64,000 bases of DNA from JBBRMY01 sp038230595 (GTDB lineage: Bacteria > Bacteroidota > Ignavibacteria > Tepidaquicellales > Tepidaquicellaceae): the NCBI GenBank assembly GCA_038230595.1, contig JBBRMY010000002.1, positions 1 through 64,000 on the forward strand, in the 5' to 3' direction. The notes under the pieces were generated by a model. It was not told where the DNA came from. It did not search any database and saw nothing but the letters and a program-made list of their open reading frames with translations. Position numbers and translations under genes: made by a program. Shown piece after piece: positions 31,247 through 39,550 of the stretch. Every line of letters begins with the position of its first letter. The first letter of the stretch is position 1.

Positions 31247-32779
31247 TCAAAGCTCGCAATAAGTATCATCGTTCGTAAGATTTTTACATGGATATCTCCA
31301 TTTCATATCTTTTTCTACGATAAGATCATCTGCGTTTTTAGGTCCCCATGAACCTGCAGGATAACCATGAACAGGGATCTTTTTATTATTCTCAAAAGCA
31401 TTAATGACGGGCTGAACGAATTCCCAGCAAGCTTCAACAGCGTCCTGACGAACAAACAAAGTTGAATCACCTATCATACAGTCAAGCAGCAATCTTTCAT
31501 AAGCAGTTGGAATAGATTCAAATTTCAGATCTGTGTAATGAAAATCCATTCCTACATTCTCAAGTTCAAAACCTTCACCGGGCTTTTTCATTCCGAATTT
31601 AAGAAGAATTCCTTCATCGGGCTGTATTCTTAAAATGAGCTGGTTTGATGTCTGAGCAATATTTTCTCCCAGAGTAAAAAGCTTGTGAGGAGTAGGCTTG
31701 AACCTAATAACAATTTCAGAAACTCTTGTAGGAAGTCTTTTACCTGTTCTTAAATAAAACGGTACACCTTCCCATCTCCAGTTATCAATATATGCTTTCA
31801 TTGCAATAAATGTTTCAGTCTTAGATCTTGGCTTAACATCTTTTTCCTGCCTGTATCCTTTTAGCTGTTCACCCTTCACGATAGATTCAGTATACTGTCC
31901 GCGAATAACGCATTTAGGCACATCCGCTTCTTTCATAGGCTTAAGTGACTGAAGAACTTTCATAGATTCATTACGGATAAAATTTGATCTGAAAGAAGAT
32001 GGCGGCTCCATTGCTACAAGACACATTAGCTGCATCAAATGATTTTGAACCATATCTCTTAAAGCTCCTGTCTGATCATAATATCCCCCGCGATTCTCAA
32101 TGCCTATGCTCTCTGCAGCAGTTATTTCGACGTGGTGAATGTAATTCCTGTTCCAGAGCGGTTCAAAAATTCCATTGGAAAATCTTGTAACTAAAATATT
32201 CTGAACAGTTTCTTTCCCCTGGTAGTGATCAATACGATAAATCTGATATTCAGTAAAATATTTTGCTAAGTGCGCATTTAGATCTTTAGCTGATTCAAGA
32301 TCATTTCCAAAAGGCTTTTCAACAATTATTCTTGTCCAGCTATCAGGTCCGCATGGAACATTCAGCCCGGCAATACCTAAATTATCTACTGCTTTTTTGT
32401 AAGCCGTAGGAGGAATTGCAAAATAAATAAGCAGGTTATCACATGCTTTTGTTTTTGCATCAAGTTCACGGATAGTTCTTCTTAGCTCATGGTATGATTC
32501 AGGATTATCAAAATCAGCTGCAAGATAATTCAGCTTATCTGCAAAATCTTTCCATTTGGCTTCATCAAGATCTTTAAAATCCTTATTACCCTGAATTGCT
32601 TTTTTAAGAAAATCCCTGAACTCATCACTATTCATTTCAGTTCTTGCAAAGCCAAGGATAGAGAATTCTTTTGGCAGCAATCCTCGGAGGTGAAGCTTGT
32701 ATAAAGAAGGAATAAGCATTCTTTGCGTCAGATCACCTGAGGCTCCGAATATTACCATTATGCTGGGAGATATTTCCAT
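31247..32779 (-). CDS. zwf: Glucose-6-phosphate 1-dehydrogenase
   Basis: A 510-residue G6PD with the preferred start at the ATG ending at 32779 (MEISPSIMVIFGASGDL). An upstream in-frame ATG at 32824 would add 15 residues and overlap gnd by 35 bases. FGASGDLTQRMLIPSLY is the NADP fingerprint, IVEKPFGNDLESA follows, and the catalytic RIDHYQGKETVQN motif (HYQGKE) is intact. It oxidises glucose 6-phosphate and supplies NADPH. It starts 10 bases after gnd stops. Confidence 0.94.
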   Translation of the reverse strand: MEISPSIMVIFGASGDLTQRMLIPSLYKLHLRGLLPKEFSILGFARTEMNSDEFRDFLKKAIQGNKDFKDLDEAKWKDFADKLNYLAADFDNPESYHELRRTIRELDAKTKACDNLLIYFAIPPTAYKKAVDNLGIAGLNVPCGPDSWTRIIVEKPFGNDLESAKDLNAHLAKYFTEYQIYRIDHYQGKETVQNILVTRFSNGIFEPLWNRNYIHHVEITAAESIGIENRGGYYDQTGALRDMVQNHLMQLMCLVAMEPPSSFRSNFIRNESMKVLQSLKPMKEADVPKCVIRGQYTESIVKGEQLKGYRQEKDVKPRSKTETFIAMKAYIDNWRWEGVPFYLRTGKRLPTRVSEIVIRFKPTPHKLFTLGENIAQTSNQLILRIQPDEGILLKFGMKKPGEGFELENVGMDFHYTDLKFESIPTAYERLLLDCMIGDSTLFVRQDAVEACWEFVQPVINAFENNKKIPVHGYPAGSWGPKNADDLIVEKDMKWRYPCKNLTNDDTYCEL

Positions 32780-32789
32780 GTTTTCTGTT

Positions 32790-33686
32790 TTATTCTTTTT
32801 TAACTTCGTGACCGCCAAATTCATTTCTTAATGCAGCAAGTACCTTTGCAGAAAATGATTCATCCTGCCTGGATACTAATCTCATCATCAGAGATAAAGT
32901 TATAACGGGCGCAGGAACATTTTTATCAATTGCTTCCTGTATCGTCCATCTACCTTCTCCGGAATCCGGAACGTATCCTTTTATTGAATGAAGGTCATGC
33001 TCTTTATTTAATGCATCTGCAAGAAGCTCAAGAAGCCAAGAGCGCACAACACTTGAATGTCCCCATAGGTCTGCAATGCCTGCAAGATCCAGATCATAAT
33101 TAGAAACTTTCATTATCTGAAAGCCTTCGGCATACGACTGCATCATTCCGTATTCAATTCCGTTGTGTACCATTTTCACATAGTGACCGGAACCTGAAGC
33201 TCCTGTATATTTATATCCTTTATCAGGTGCAAGAGTTTTGAAAATACTTTCGCATTTATCAAAAGCTTCTTTGTCGCCTCCAACCATTACGCAATATCCG
33301 TTCTTAAGTCCCCATATACCTCCGCTTGTTCCGCAATCGAGAAAGCTAATTTCTTTTTCTTTAAGCATTTCATAGCGGCGGATGGAATCCTTGAAGTATG
33401 AATTTCCACCATCAATAATAACATCACCTTTTTGAAGAAGGGGTATCAAATGAAGAATGGTTTGCTCAACAGGTACTCCTGCCGGCACCATTATCCATAT
33501 TGCTCTGGGTGATTCAAGTTTATCGACGAGTTCCTGCAATGAATGAGCACCTTCACTTTTTATTTTTACAAGATCATCAACTGCCTGCTTATTAAGATCA
33601 AAGCCTACGGTTTTATGACCATCCTTTAATAACCGCTCTATCATGTAACCGCCCATTTTTCCAAGACCGATCATCCCAACCTGCAT
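32790..33686 (-). CDS. gnd: 6-phosphogluconate dehydrogenase, short decarboxylating type
   Basis: A 298-residue short 6-phosphogluconate dehydrogenase. The Rossmann GLGKMGG opening, DGGNSYFKDSIRR, and DCGTSGGIWGLKNGYCVMVGG with the catalytic GHYVKMVHNGIEYG (K and N pair) are seen. Members of this short group often use NAD. It has an unusually clear ribosome-binding site for this genome: AGGAG, 6 bases before the ATG (33693-33697). First gene of the pentose phosphate operon. Confidence 0.92.
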   Translation of the reverse strand: MQVGMIGLGKMGGYMIERLLKDGHKTVGFDLNKQAVDDLVKIKSEGAHSLQELVDKLESPRAIWIMVPAGVPVEQTILHLIPLLQKGDVIIDGGNSYFKDSIRRYEMLKEKEISFLDCGTSGGIWGLKNGYCVMVGGDKEAFDKCESIFKTLAPDKGYKYTGASGSGHYVKMVHNGIEYGMMQSYAEGFQIMKVSNYDLDLAGIADLWGHSSVVRSWLLELLADALNKEHDLHSIKGYVPDSGEGRWTIQEAIDKNVPAPVITLSLMMRLVSRQDESFSAKVLAALRNEFGGHEVKKE

Positions 33687-33812
33687 ACAAAACTCCTTTT
33701 AAATTTTAAAGATTAATTTATGGTAAATCTATTAATAATGTAATAACAAACGAGGTTATATTAATTCCGAAAAACATTTGATGCAATGTAAGAACAACTT
33801 ATTTATAAAAGC

Positions 33813-33842
33813 GACCTGACAGGAAAAATAACCTGTCAGGTC
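33813..33842. terminator. R4 hairpin after the nucleotidyltransferase gene
   Basis: GACCTGACAG and CTGTCAGGTC around a 10-base A/T loop, 5 bases past the stop codon of the 33847-35355 gene. The minus-strand continuation is GCTTTTAT, so termination would be moderate. Confidence 0.6.
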
Positions 33843-33846
33843 AGAT

Positions 33847-35355
33847 TTATTTATCTTTTTGTAATTCTATCATGAAATTTTTAGCGGCTTCGTATTCGTT
33901 TGGAATCAAGCCGTCAAGAATTGCTTCTTCTATCTTCTTTTTAATAATACCTACCTGACGCGAAGGAGGAATATTAAAATATTCCATGATCTCTTCTCCT
34001 TTAACAGGTGACTGGAAATTCCGCAGTTGATCTTTTTCCTGTACATCGACGATCTTTTTTTCCACGATCTCATAGTTCTTCATGTACTTACTCTGCTTGT
34101 CGTAATTCTTAGTTGTGATATCTGCTCTGCAGAGTGTAAGGAGATCTTCAAGCTCTTCTCCTGCTTCGGCAGCAAGTCGGCGGATAGCTGAATCGGTTAC
34201 AGCTTCTTTTGCAAGAGGTATCGGACGTAGATGCATCCGCACTAATTTTTCAACATACGGCAGAACAGTAAATGGAAGCTTCTGATCTTTAAATATTTTC
34301 TTAAGCATTCTTGCACCGTAATCTTCATGTCCGTGAAATGTCCAGCCCGTACCTTCTACAAATCTTTTTGTAGGCGGCTTACCAATATCATGCAGCAAGG
34401 CTGCATATCGAAGCCAGAGCTTATTAGTTTTAGTAGAAATATTATCGACAACCTGAAGTGTGTGATAAAAAACATCTTTGTGATGATAATCCTTTCTCTG
34501 TTCAACACCTGCAAGATTAGTGAATTCAGGAAATATCTGTTTCATGACACCGGCTTTATATAGCAGGTCTAACCCTAAAGAAGGCTTAGGGCTCATTAAT
34601 ATCTGCAAAAATTCATTTGTTATTCTTTCTCTTGATACAACTTTGTCGGAGATAAGGCGCGAAGCAATATTATTCATTCCTTCAAAAGTTTTTTCTTCGA
34701 TCTTAAATCCAAGCTTTGAAGCAAGCCTTATGCCGCGCATAATTCTAAGCGGATCATCTGAAAAAGTCCTTTCAGGATCAAGTGGAGTTCGGATGAGTTT
34801 ATTTTCCAGATCAGATAAACCATTGAACTGATCTATAACAGAATATGAATCGCCTTTATTTCCCGTCAGCTTTACTGCCAGAGTATTGACTGTGAAATCC
34901 CTGCGGGAAAGATCTTCTTCAAGTGTAGCAGATGAAACTGAAGGATTTCTGGACGTTTCTGAATAGCTTTCTTTTCTTGCGGAAGCAAATTCTATCTTAA
35001 GAATATTATTTTTTTCTATGAGGTCGTATTCCGAAACTTCATTTATATTTATAACGTCCGAATTGCTTTTAGGAATGAGTAAAAGAGCAGTAAGAAAATT
35101 TTTATATACAGCTTTTAAAGATGTTTTGAATTCTTTTGCAGCAAGCTCAGCGAATGCAATTGCATCACCCATAACCATGATATCTATATCATTGCTCTCA
35201 ATACCCAAAAGACTATCTCTTACAAAACCGCCGATAATATAGATATCGAACTTGTTCTTTTCAGCAATGGATTGTAATTTTTTTATTACAGGATTTTCTA
35301 TTTTAATATTATTCTGCAGCAACTTTTTTATAATTTCCTGAATTTCTTTTTTCAC
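33847..35355 (-). CDS. tRNA nucleotidyltransferase / poly(A) polymerase with HD domain
   Basis: A 502-residue class II nucleotidyltransferase. The head has GGFVRDSLLG (residues 42-51) and the metal-binding DID at 56-58. It continues with RRDFTVNTLAV, DPLRIMRGIRLASKLGF and an HD domain (LLHDIGKPPTKRF, HGHEDYGARM). The likely role is adding CCA to tRNA 3' ends, but poly(A) polymerases share this fold. The C-terminal half has the mostly helical body of the family. It is flanked downstream by an R4 hairpin. Confidence 0.88.
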   Translation of the reverse strand: MKKEIQEIIKKLLQNNIKIENPVIKKLQSIAEKNKFDIYIIGGFVRDSLLGIESNDIDIMVMGDAIAFAELAAKEFKTSLKAVYKNFLTALLLIPKSNSDVININEVSEYDLIEKNNILKIEFASARKESYSETSRNPSVSSATLEEDLSRRDFTVNTLAVKLTGNKGDSYSVIDQFNGLSDLENKLIRTPLDPERTFSDDPLRIMRGIRLASKLGFKIEEKTFEGMNNIASRLISDKVVSRERITNEFLQILMSPKPSLGLDLLYKAGVMKQIFPEFTNLAGVEQRKDYHHKDVFYHTLQVVDNISTKTNKLWLRYAALLHDIGKPPTKRFVEGTGWTFHGHEDYGARMLKKIFKDQKLPFTVLPYVEKLVRMHLRPIPLAKEAVTDSAIRRLAAEAGEELEDLLTLCRADITTKNYDKQSKYMKNYEIVEKKIVDVQEKDQLRNFQSPVKGEEIMEYFNIPPSRQVGIIKKKIEEAILDGLIPNEYEAAKNFMIELQKDK

Positions 35356-35407
35356 TTCCTTTCCGCCCGAATGTGAAGATCTGTTTTGTGAGATAACTTA
35401 AAAATTT

Positions 35408-36403
35408 TTACTTACTGTTGCTTTCAATTTCTTTTAAGATCCTTGATGCTACATCGAGGGCTGTTCTTCCGTCTTCCAGTGTAACATATGGCTCAGTATC
35501 ATTTATAATGCTTTCAATAAATTTCTCAAGTTCGAATTTAAGAGGGTTTATTTCTTCGACTGCAGGCTTTTCATAAATTATTTTGTGGCTTTTACCGTTA
35601 TGCTCTATAGTTCCGAAATTGAATCCGGAGTTTTCTTCATCTTTATCACTTAATCTGAAAACTTCAGATGTGTTGGTGGAAAAATCTACAGAAAGATAAG
35701 CGTTTTTTTGAAAGAGTCTCATCTTTCTCATTTTGTTAAGAGATATTCTTGATGCTGTAATATTTGCGACGCATCCATTCTCAAATTCAAGACGGGCATT
35801 TGCTATATCAATCTTATCACTAATTATGGCAACTCCATTTGCAGATATTTTAGTAACAGGTGACTTTACAAGATTTAAAATAATGTCAATATCATGGATC
35901 ATAAGATCCTGAACTACAGATACATCAGTTCCCCGTGGATTAAACTGAGACAATCTGTGCGATTCAATAAATAAAGGTTTAATATTAAAGTTTTCAAGTG
36001 ATAGAATTGCAGGATTAAATCTTTCTATGTGACCTATCTGAACTTTAACTTTATGCTTTTTTTCGAGAACTAATAATTTATCAGCTTCAACTATAGTATC
36101 AGTGACAGGCTTCTCAATAAAAGTATTAACTCCTGCTGAAAGTGTTTTTTCTGCAAGCTCATAATGGAATGAGGTTGGAGTTACTATAATAGCAGCATTT
36201 ATATTAGCAATAAGCTCTTCAGGAGTATTAAATACTTTTAGAGAGTTTTCTTCTGCTATCTGCTTCATTTTTTCTGCATCGGTGTCAAAGATACCAATGA
36301 CTTCAGTGTCTTTTCTTTCGCTGCTGATCTCTTTAAGAAGCTTTAGATGAAGCTTACCGAGATGTCCAATACCGAAAATCCCTGCTTTTATTTTTTTGCT
36401 CAT
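35408..36403 (-). CDS. Gfo/Idh/MocA family oxidoreductase
   Basis: A 331-residue NAD(P)-dependent dehydrogenase. The N-terminal Rossmann GIFGIGHLGKLHLKLL fingerprint is followed by the EKPVTDT motif with its Lys near residue 97, and the C-terminal alpha/beta domain ends in DGRTALDVASRIL. Substrates in this family are mostly sugars or sugar acids; none can be named here. It is a good candidate for a surface-carbohydrate or lipid A precursor gene. Repeats start 14 bases upstream of its ATG. Confidence 0.87.
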   Translation of the reverse strand: MSKKIKAGIFGIGHLGKLHLKLLKEISSERKDTEVIGIFDTDAEKMKQIAEENSLKVFNTPEELIANINAAIIVTPTSFHYELAEKTLSAGVNTFIEKPVTDTIVEADKLLVLEKKHKVKVQIGHIERFNPAILSLENFNIKPLFIESHRLSQFNPRGTDVSVVQDLMIHDIDIILNLVKSPVTKISANGVAIISDKIDIANARLEFENGCVANITASRISLNKMRKMRLFQKNAYLSVDFSTNTSEVFRLSDKDEENSGFNFGTIEHNGKSHKIIYEKPAVEEINPLKFELEKFIESIINDTEPYVTLEDGRTALDVASRILKEIESNSK

Positions 36404-36417
36404 ATTTTATTTTATGT

Positions 36418-36443
36418 CACGCAAAGCTCGCAAAGGCGCAAAG
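36418..36443 (+). repeat. R6 repeat, direct copy 1
   Basis: A CGCAAAG-rich element (CACGCAAAGCTCGCAAAGG, then CGCAAAG) next to the Gfo/Idh/MocA start. An identical core is at 36485-36510. The bases that follow, CATTATTATTAAC, resemble those after the 36925 copy. Confidence 0.8.
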
Positions 36444-36484
36444 CATTATTATTAACTTTTATTCAATCAGTTTCCTTTTTGTTT

Positions 36485-36510
36485 CACGCAAAGCTCGCAA
36501 AGGCGCAAAG
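36485..36510 (+). repeat. R6 repeat, direct copy 2
   Basis: Identical over 26 bases to the 36418 copy. It is immediately 3' of the GxxExxY gene (stop at 36529). Confidence 0.8.
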
Positions 36511-36528
36511 AATTTTTAAATATTTATG

Positions 36529-36909
36529 CTATAAATTGTTAACTATTCTTTTAATACCATCTTTTAACAATTCAACATTAAAATTGATTAAGAGACCTAA
36601 TTTAATATTTGTTAGTCTCAAATATGTTAATAATATTTTACTATGGACTGGTGCAATAGCTTCAATAGATTTAAGCTCAATAATAAGTTTATCTTCCACA
36701 ATTATGTCTGCTCGAAAACCCATATCTAATTTTATTGATTCATAAACAACTGCAATAGAAGGTTGTCTTTTTATATTGTAGCCAAGCTTAATAAGTTCAA
36801 AACAAAGAATTTCTTCATAAACAGATTCAAGTAATCCTGGACCTAGTGTTTTATGTATTTTAAAACATTGATCTAGAACTGTTTTTGATAAATCATTTTC
36901 TGTAAGCAT
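36529..36909 (-). CDS. GxxExxY family protein
   Basis: A 126-residue member of the GxxExxY family. The signature is in GPGLLESVYEEIL (GLLESVY). The middle has a GFRADIIVEDKLIIELKS run, a D-x(n)-E-x-K pattern of PDDEXK-type nucleases, so a nuclease role is conceivable, but no function is established. The gene is bracketed by R6 repeats: two on its 3' side and two, one inverted, on its 5' side. This suggests that the gene and its repeats travel together. Confidence 0.85.
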   Translation of the reverse strand: MLTENDLSKTVLDQCFKIHKTLGPGLLESVYEEILCFELIKLGYNIKRQPSIAVVYESIKLDMGFRADIIVEDKLIIELKSIEAIAPVHSKILLTYLRLTNIKLGLLINFNVELLKDGIKRIVNNL

Positions 36910-36924
36910 ATTTTATATAATTTT

Positions 36925-36950
36925 CACTCAAAGCTCGCAACGGCGCAAAG
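36925..36950 (+). repeat. R6 repeat, direct copy 3
   Basis: CACTCAAAGCTCGCAACGG, then CGCAAAG; two substitutions from copies 1 and 2. It lies 15 bases upstream of the GxxExxY start. Confidence 0.75.
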
Positions 36951-37054
36951 CATTATTAATAATTTTAATATATTTAAAGTATAAATATTAGCCATTTGGC
37001 AAATCAAGTTTTTTATGATTACATTTTGTTTTTAAATATTATATAAAAGCTTTT

Positions 37055-37080
37055 CTTTGCGCCTTTGCGAGCTTTGCGCG
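37055..37080 (-). repeat. R6 repeat, inverted copy
   Basis: CTTTGCGCCTTTGCGAGC, then TTTGCGCG: the reverse complement of the other R6 copies. It abuts the 3' end of the CDF transporter gene and makes a terminal inverted repeat with copies 1 and 2. Confidence 0.8.
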
Positions 37081-37091
37081 AGACTGTTTTT

Positions 37092-38507
37092 TTAAATCTT
37101 CTTCCCCGGCTCGGCGTGGATGATCACGTTTGAGAGCTTTGGAAATTTGCTTTTCAGCTCGCTGAATATTCGTGATTCCAAAAGAGTTACAATATCATGA
37201 ACTTCATCGAATGAAAGCATCTGGTCGAATATACAGCTTAAAGATACTCTGATCTTTCCGTTCGTACTTAAAATAAATATATCATTTTCAGATAATACCT
37301 CAGGCTGACTATCAATTATTTTCTTAATACAATTAATCAGTTCTCCGGATTCATCAGTTATATCAAGAGTATCATACACAAGATAGCTTGGCTCATCAAT
37401 GTGAATTCTAATTTTTGTGATCTCTTTTAGTTCCTGCTTGATCTTGTTTTCAATTTCTGTAACCAGGGTATGTGCAGCTGTCAGATCATTCGTGTCCTTT
37501 ATTTCCACATGAAGCTCAGCAAAAATTTCATTTCCAATTTTGTAAGATATTACATCATGAGATTTAAGCTTATAAGAATTTACGATCATCTTAATTTTAT
37601 CATTAATAGTCTCCTTTGGAGTTTCAACGGGCTCTCCGTGAAGGACTATATCAGCGTTCGGATAAAATGCATTAAGTTTTTTTTCTACTACGTCCATTAC
37701 ATTATGAGCTTCTGCAAATGGGATTATCCTGTTAAGATTAATAACCATATCTATAAATATTTTCGACCCTGAGCTCCGGATCCTTAAATTCTTTATTCCT
37801 TCAACACCTTCTATCAGGAGTGTTTCATATTTTATTTTTTCATAGATGCCTGCCGGGACTTTATCAAGAAGAGAATCGAATGCTTTTTTGAACATTCTAA
37901 CTCCCATGAATATAATTATAGCTGAAACAGCTAATGCGCTTATGGCATCAGCCTGCTTAAATCCGATCAGGTATAAAGCCAATCCAATTATCACAACAAT
38001 TGAACTCATTATATCACTTGTAAAATGCATTGCATCGGCTTCAAGTGCATGCGAATTAGTTTCTTTAGCGATCTTGTTCAGCTTTCGCGATCTGTTGACA
38101 TCAATAAATATAGTAAGTATAAGAGCTCCGAATGTCCAAACCGAAATATTTAATAAACCTGCCTCAGGATGCATCAGCCTTCTGACAGCTTCATAAATGA
38201 TATATGCTGTAGTTCCAAACAATACTATAACCTGCATTATTGCAGAAAAATTTTCAATCTTTTCGTAACCATAGTTATGACGTTCATCAGGCGGACGAGA
38301 AGAATATTGAATAGAAAGAAGAGTGATGATGCAGACGAAAATATCTATTGCAGAATTTATTACTTCTGAAAGAATTCCAAGACTTCCGCTGAAATATACG
38401 GCTGCAACTTTAATAAAAGTTATGACGATCGCAGCTAAAAGTGACTTATAAGCTACATTCAGCTTTTTGCTTATGATATCTGCCTGATTGGAAGTGTTAT
38501 TATTCAA
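37092..38507 (-). CDS. Cation diffusion facilitator with an extended cytosolic part
   Basis: A 471-residue CDF exporter, longer than the usual 290-320. Residues 1-210 form six membrane helices, with the HxxxD-type metal sites in SEVINSAIDIFVC and EADAMHFTSDI. After KLLDKVP-like SLLDKVPAGI, the cytosolic part contains three successive ferredoxin-like dimerisation domains (about 215-300, 300-390, 390-471), each with a VHG/IHAEP or HIDEP end. The tandem is unusual; most CDFs have one. Substrate may be Zn, Fe or Co. It is followed upstream by a DMT transporter gene with a 3-base gap. Confidence 0.85.
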   Translation of the reverse strand: MNNNTSNQADIISKKLNVAYKSLLAAIVITFIKVAAVYFSGSLGILSEVINSAIDIFVCIITLLSIQYSSRPPDERHNYGYEKIENFSAIMQVIVLFGTTAYIIYEAVRRLMHPEAGLLNISVWTFGALILTIFIDVNRSRKLNKIAKETNSHALEADAMHFTSDIMSSIVVIIGLALYLIGFKQADAISALAVSAIIIFMGVRMFKKAFDSLLDKVPAGIYEKIKYETLLIEGVEGIKNLRIRSSGSKIFIDMVINLNRIIPFAEAHNVMDVVEKKLNAFYPNADIVLHGEPVETPKETINDKIKMIVNSYKLKSHDVISYKIGNEIFAELHVEIKDTNDLTAAHTLVTEIENKIKQELKEITKIRIHIDEPSYLVYDTLDITDESGELINCIKKIIDSQPEVLSENDIFILSTNGKIRVSLSCIFDQMLSFDEVHDIVTLLESRIFSELKSKFPKLSNVIIHAEPGKKI

Positions 38508-38510
38508 AGT

Positions 38511-39422
38511 CTATGCAGGTGGAATTGGGACTACCGGCTTTTTTAATTTAACAGAATTGATCTGTGTAAGTAGAACACCTAAAATGGTTATAAATGCTCC
38601 TATTATGAAAAAATACGATAAACTTTCTTTTAATAAAATCCAAGAAAGCAAAATGGTAAATACGGGAGAAGTGTTTGTTAAAGTAGTAAGTGTGCTTGTT
38701 GGAATAAATTTTGTAGAATAATTATAAAGGAAATAGCTGCTGAAGGCAACTATAACTGTAAGATGGAAATAACCCACTATCCCCCAGATCTCAAGACGGT
38801 CAAAGTTTAGTTCAGGGATATTGTATAAGAAAACCGGAAGATAGATCACGCTGCCGATAATAAAAGCAATTGTCTGGGTTTTTAAAGAACCATATTTTAC
38901 TATCATTCCTTTGCTATATGCCAGATAAATTGCAAAAGAAGTTACTGCCAGAAATAAAAGAAGATCTCCTTTAAGAATTGAACCGCCATCTTTCTGAACG
39001 TGAACAATATTTTCATAAAAGATCACGAAGATCCCTGCTATGGTCATTGAAATATAAAGCAGCTTCTTTTTATTGAATACTTCCTGTTTAAGCTTTATAG
39101 AAACAAGATATACGATCAGTGGAGTGCAGGCATAAAGTATTCCTGAGTGAGAAGCTCCGGACATTTTGATGCCGGTGAGGAATACAAACTGGTTGAACGG
39201 AATTACAAGGAAGCCGAGGAATAGAAACCTAAGCCTGTCTTCTTTTTTTATTCCGAACTTTACTTTTTTAAAGAGGCAAACTATGTATAGAAGAAGAGTA
39301 GCAACTCCAAACCTGAGAAATGCCAGCTCTAACGGATTGATCTCACTGACAGTGTATTTAGCGGCGATAGGAGTAAAAGCCGCAGCAAAAGTAAGAAAAG
39401 CAAGAAGTGAGAATTTTTTCAA
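38511..39422 (-). CDS. DMT superfamily transporter (EamA domain)
   Basis: A 303-residue protein with ten membrane segments in two EamA repeats (LAFLTFAAAFTPIAAKYTVSE start; second repeat from LFLAVTSFAIYLAYSKG). The C-terminal membrane motif SPVFTILLSWILLKESLSYFF is typical. Substrates of this family are metabolites and are not predictable. It lies 3 bases upstream of the CDF gene and may be cotranscribed. Confidence 0.85.
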   Translation of the reverse strand: MKKFSLLAFLTFAAAFTPIAAKYTVSEINPLELAFLRFGVATLLLYIVCLFKKVKFGIKKEDRLRFLFLGFLVIPFNQFVFLTGIKMSGASHSGILYACTPLIVYLVSIKLKQEVFNKKKLLYISMTIAGIFVIFYENIVHVQKDGGSILKGDLLLFLAVTSFAIYLAYSKGMIVKYGSLKTQTIAFIIGSVIYLPVFLYNIPELNFDRLEIWGIVGYFHLTVIVAFSSYFLYNYSTKFIPTSTLTTLTNTSPVFTILLSWILLKESLSYFFIIGAFITILGVLLTQINSVKLKKPVVPIPPA

Positions 39423-39550
39423 AAAATGAAAATTACAATTTGAACCGGTTTGAGGTCCGGTTAGTTACCTTTTGTTCAAAACCAATATCTATAATTTAGA
39501 TAATATATTGAATAGTTTTTAGTAAGAAAGAAAAACTATCAATTTTATTT

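Noticed and set aside
31999..32190. Plus-strand ORF inside zwf, and similar antisense ORFs in copA, CusA, ugd and gnd regions
   Set aside because: All lie opposite well-recognised enzymes with intact motifs and show no protein-family features.
36418..37080. Insertion sequence
   Set aside because: There is no transposase. The GxxExxY protein is not a known transposase, so I kept this as a possible mobile unit only.
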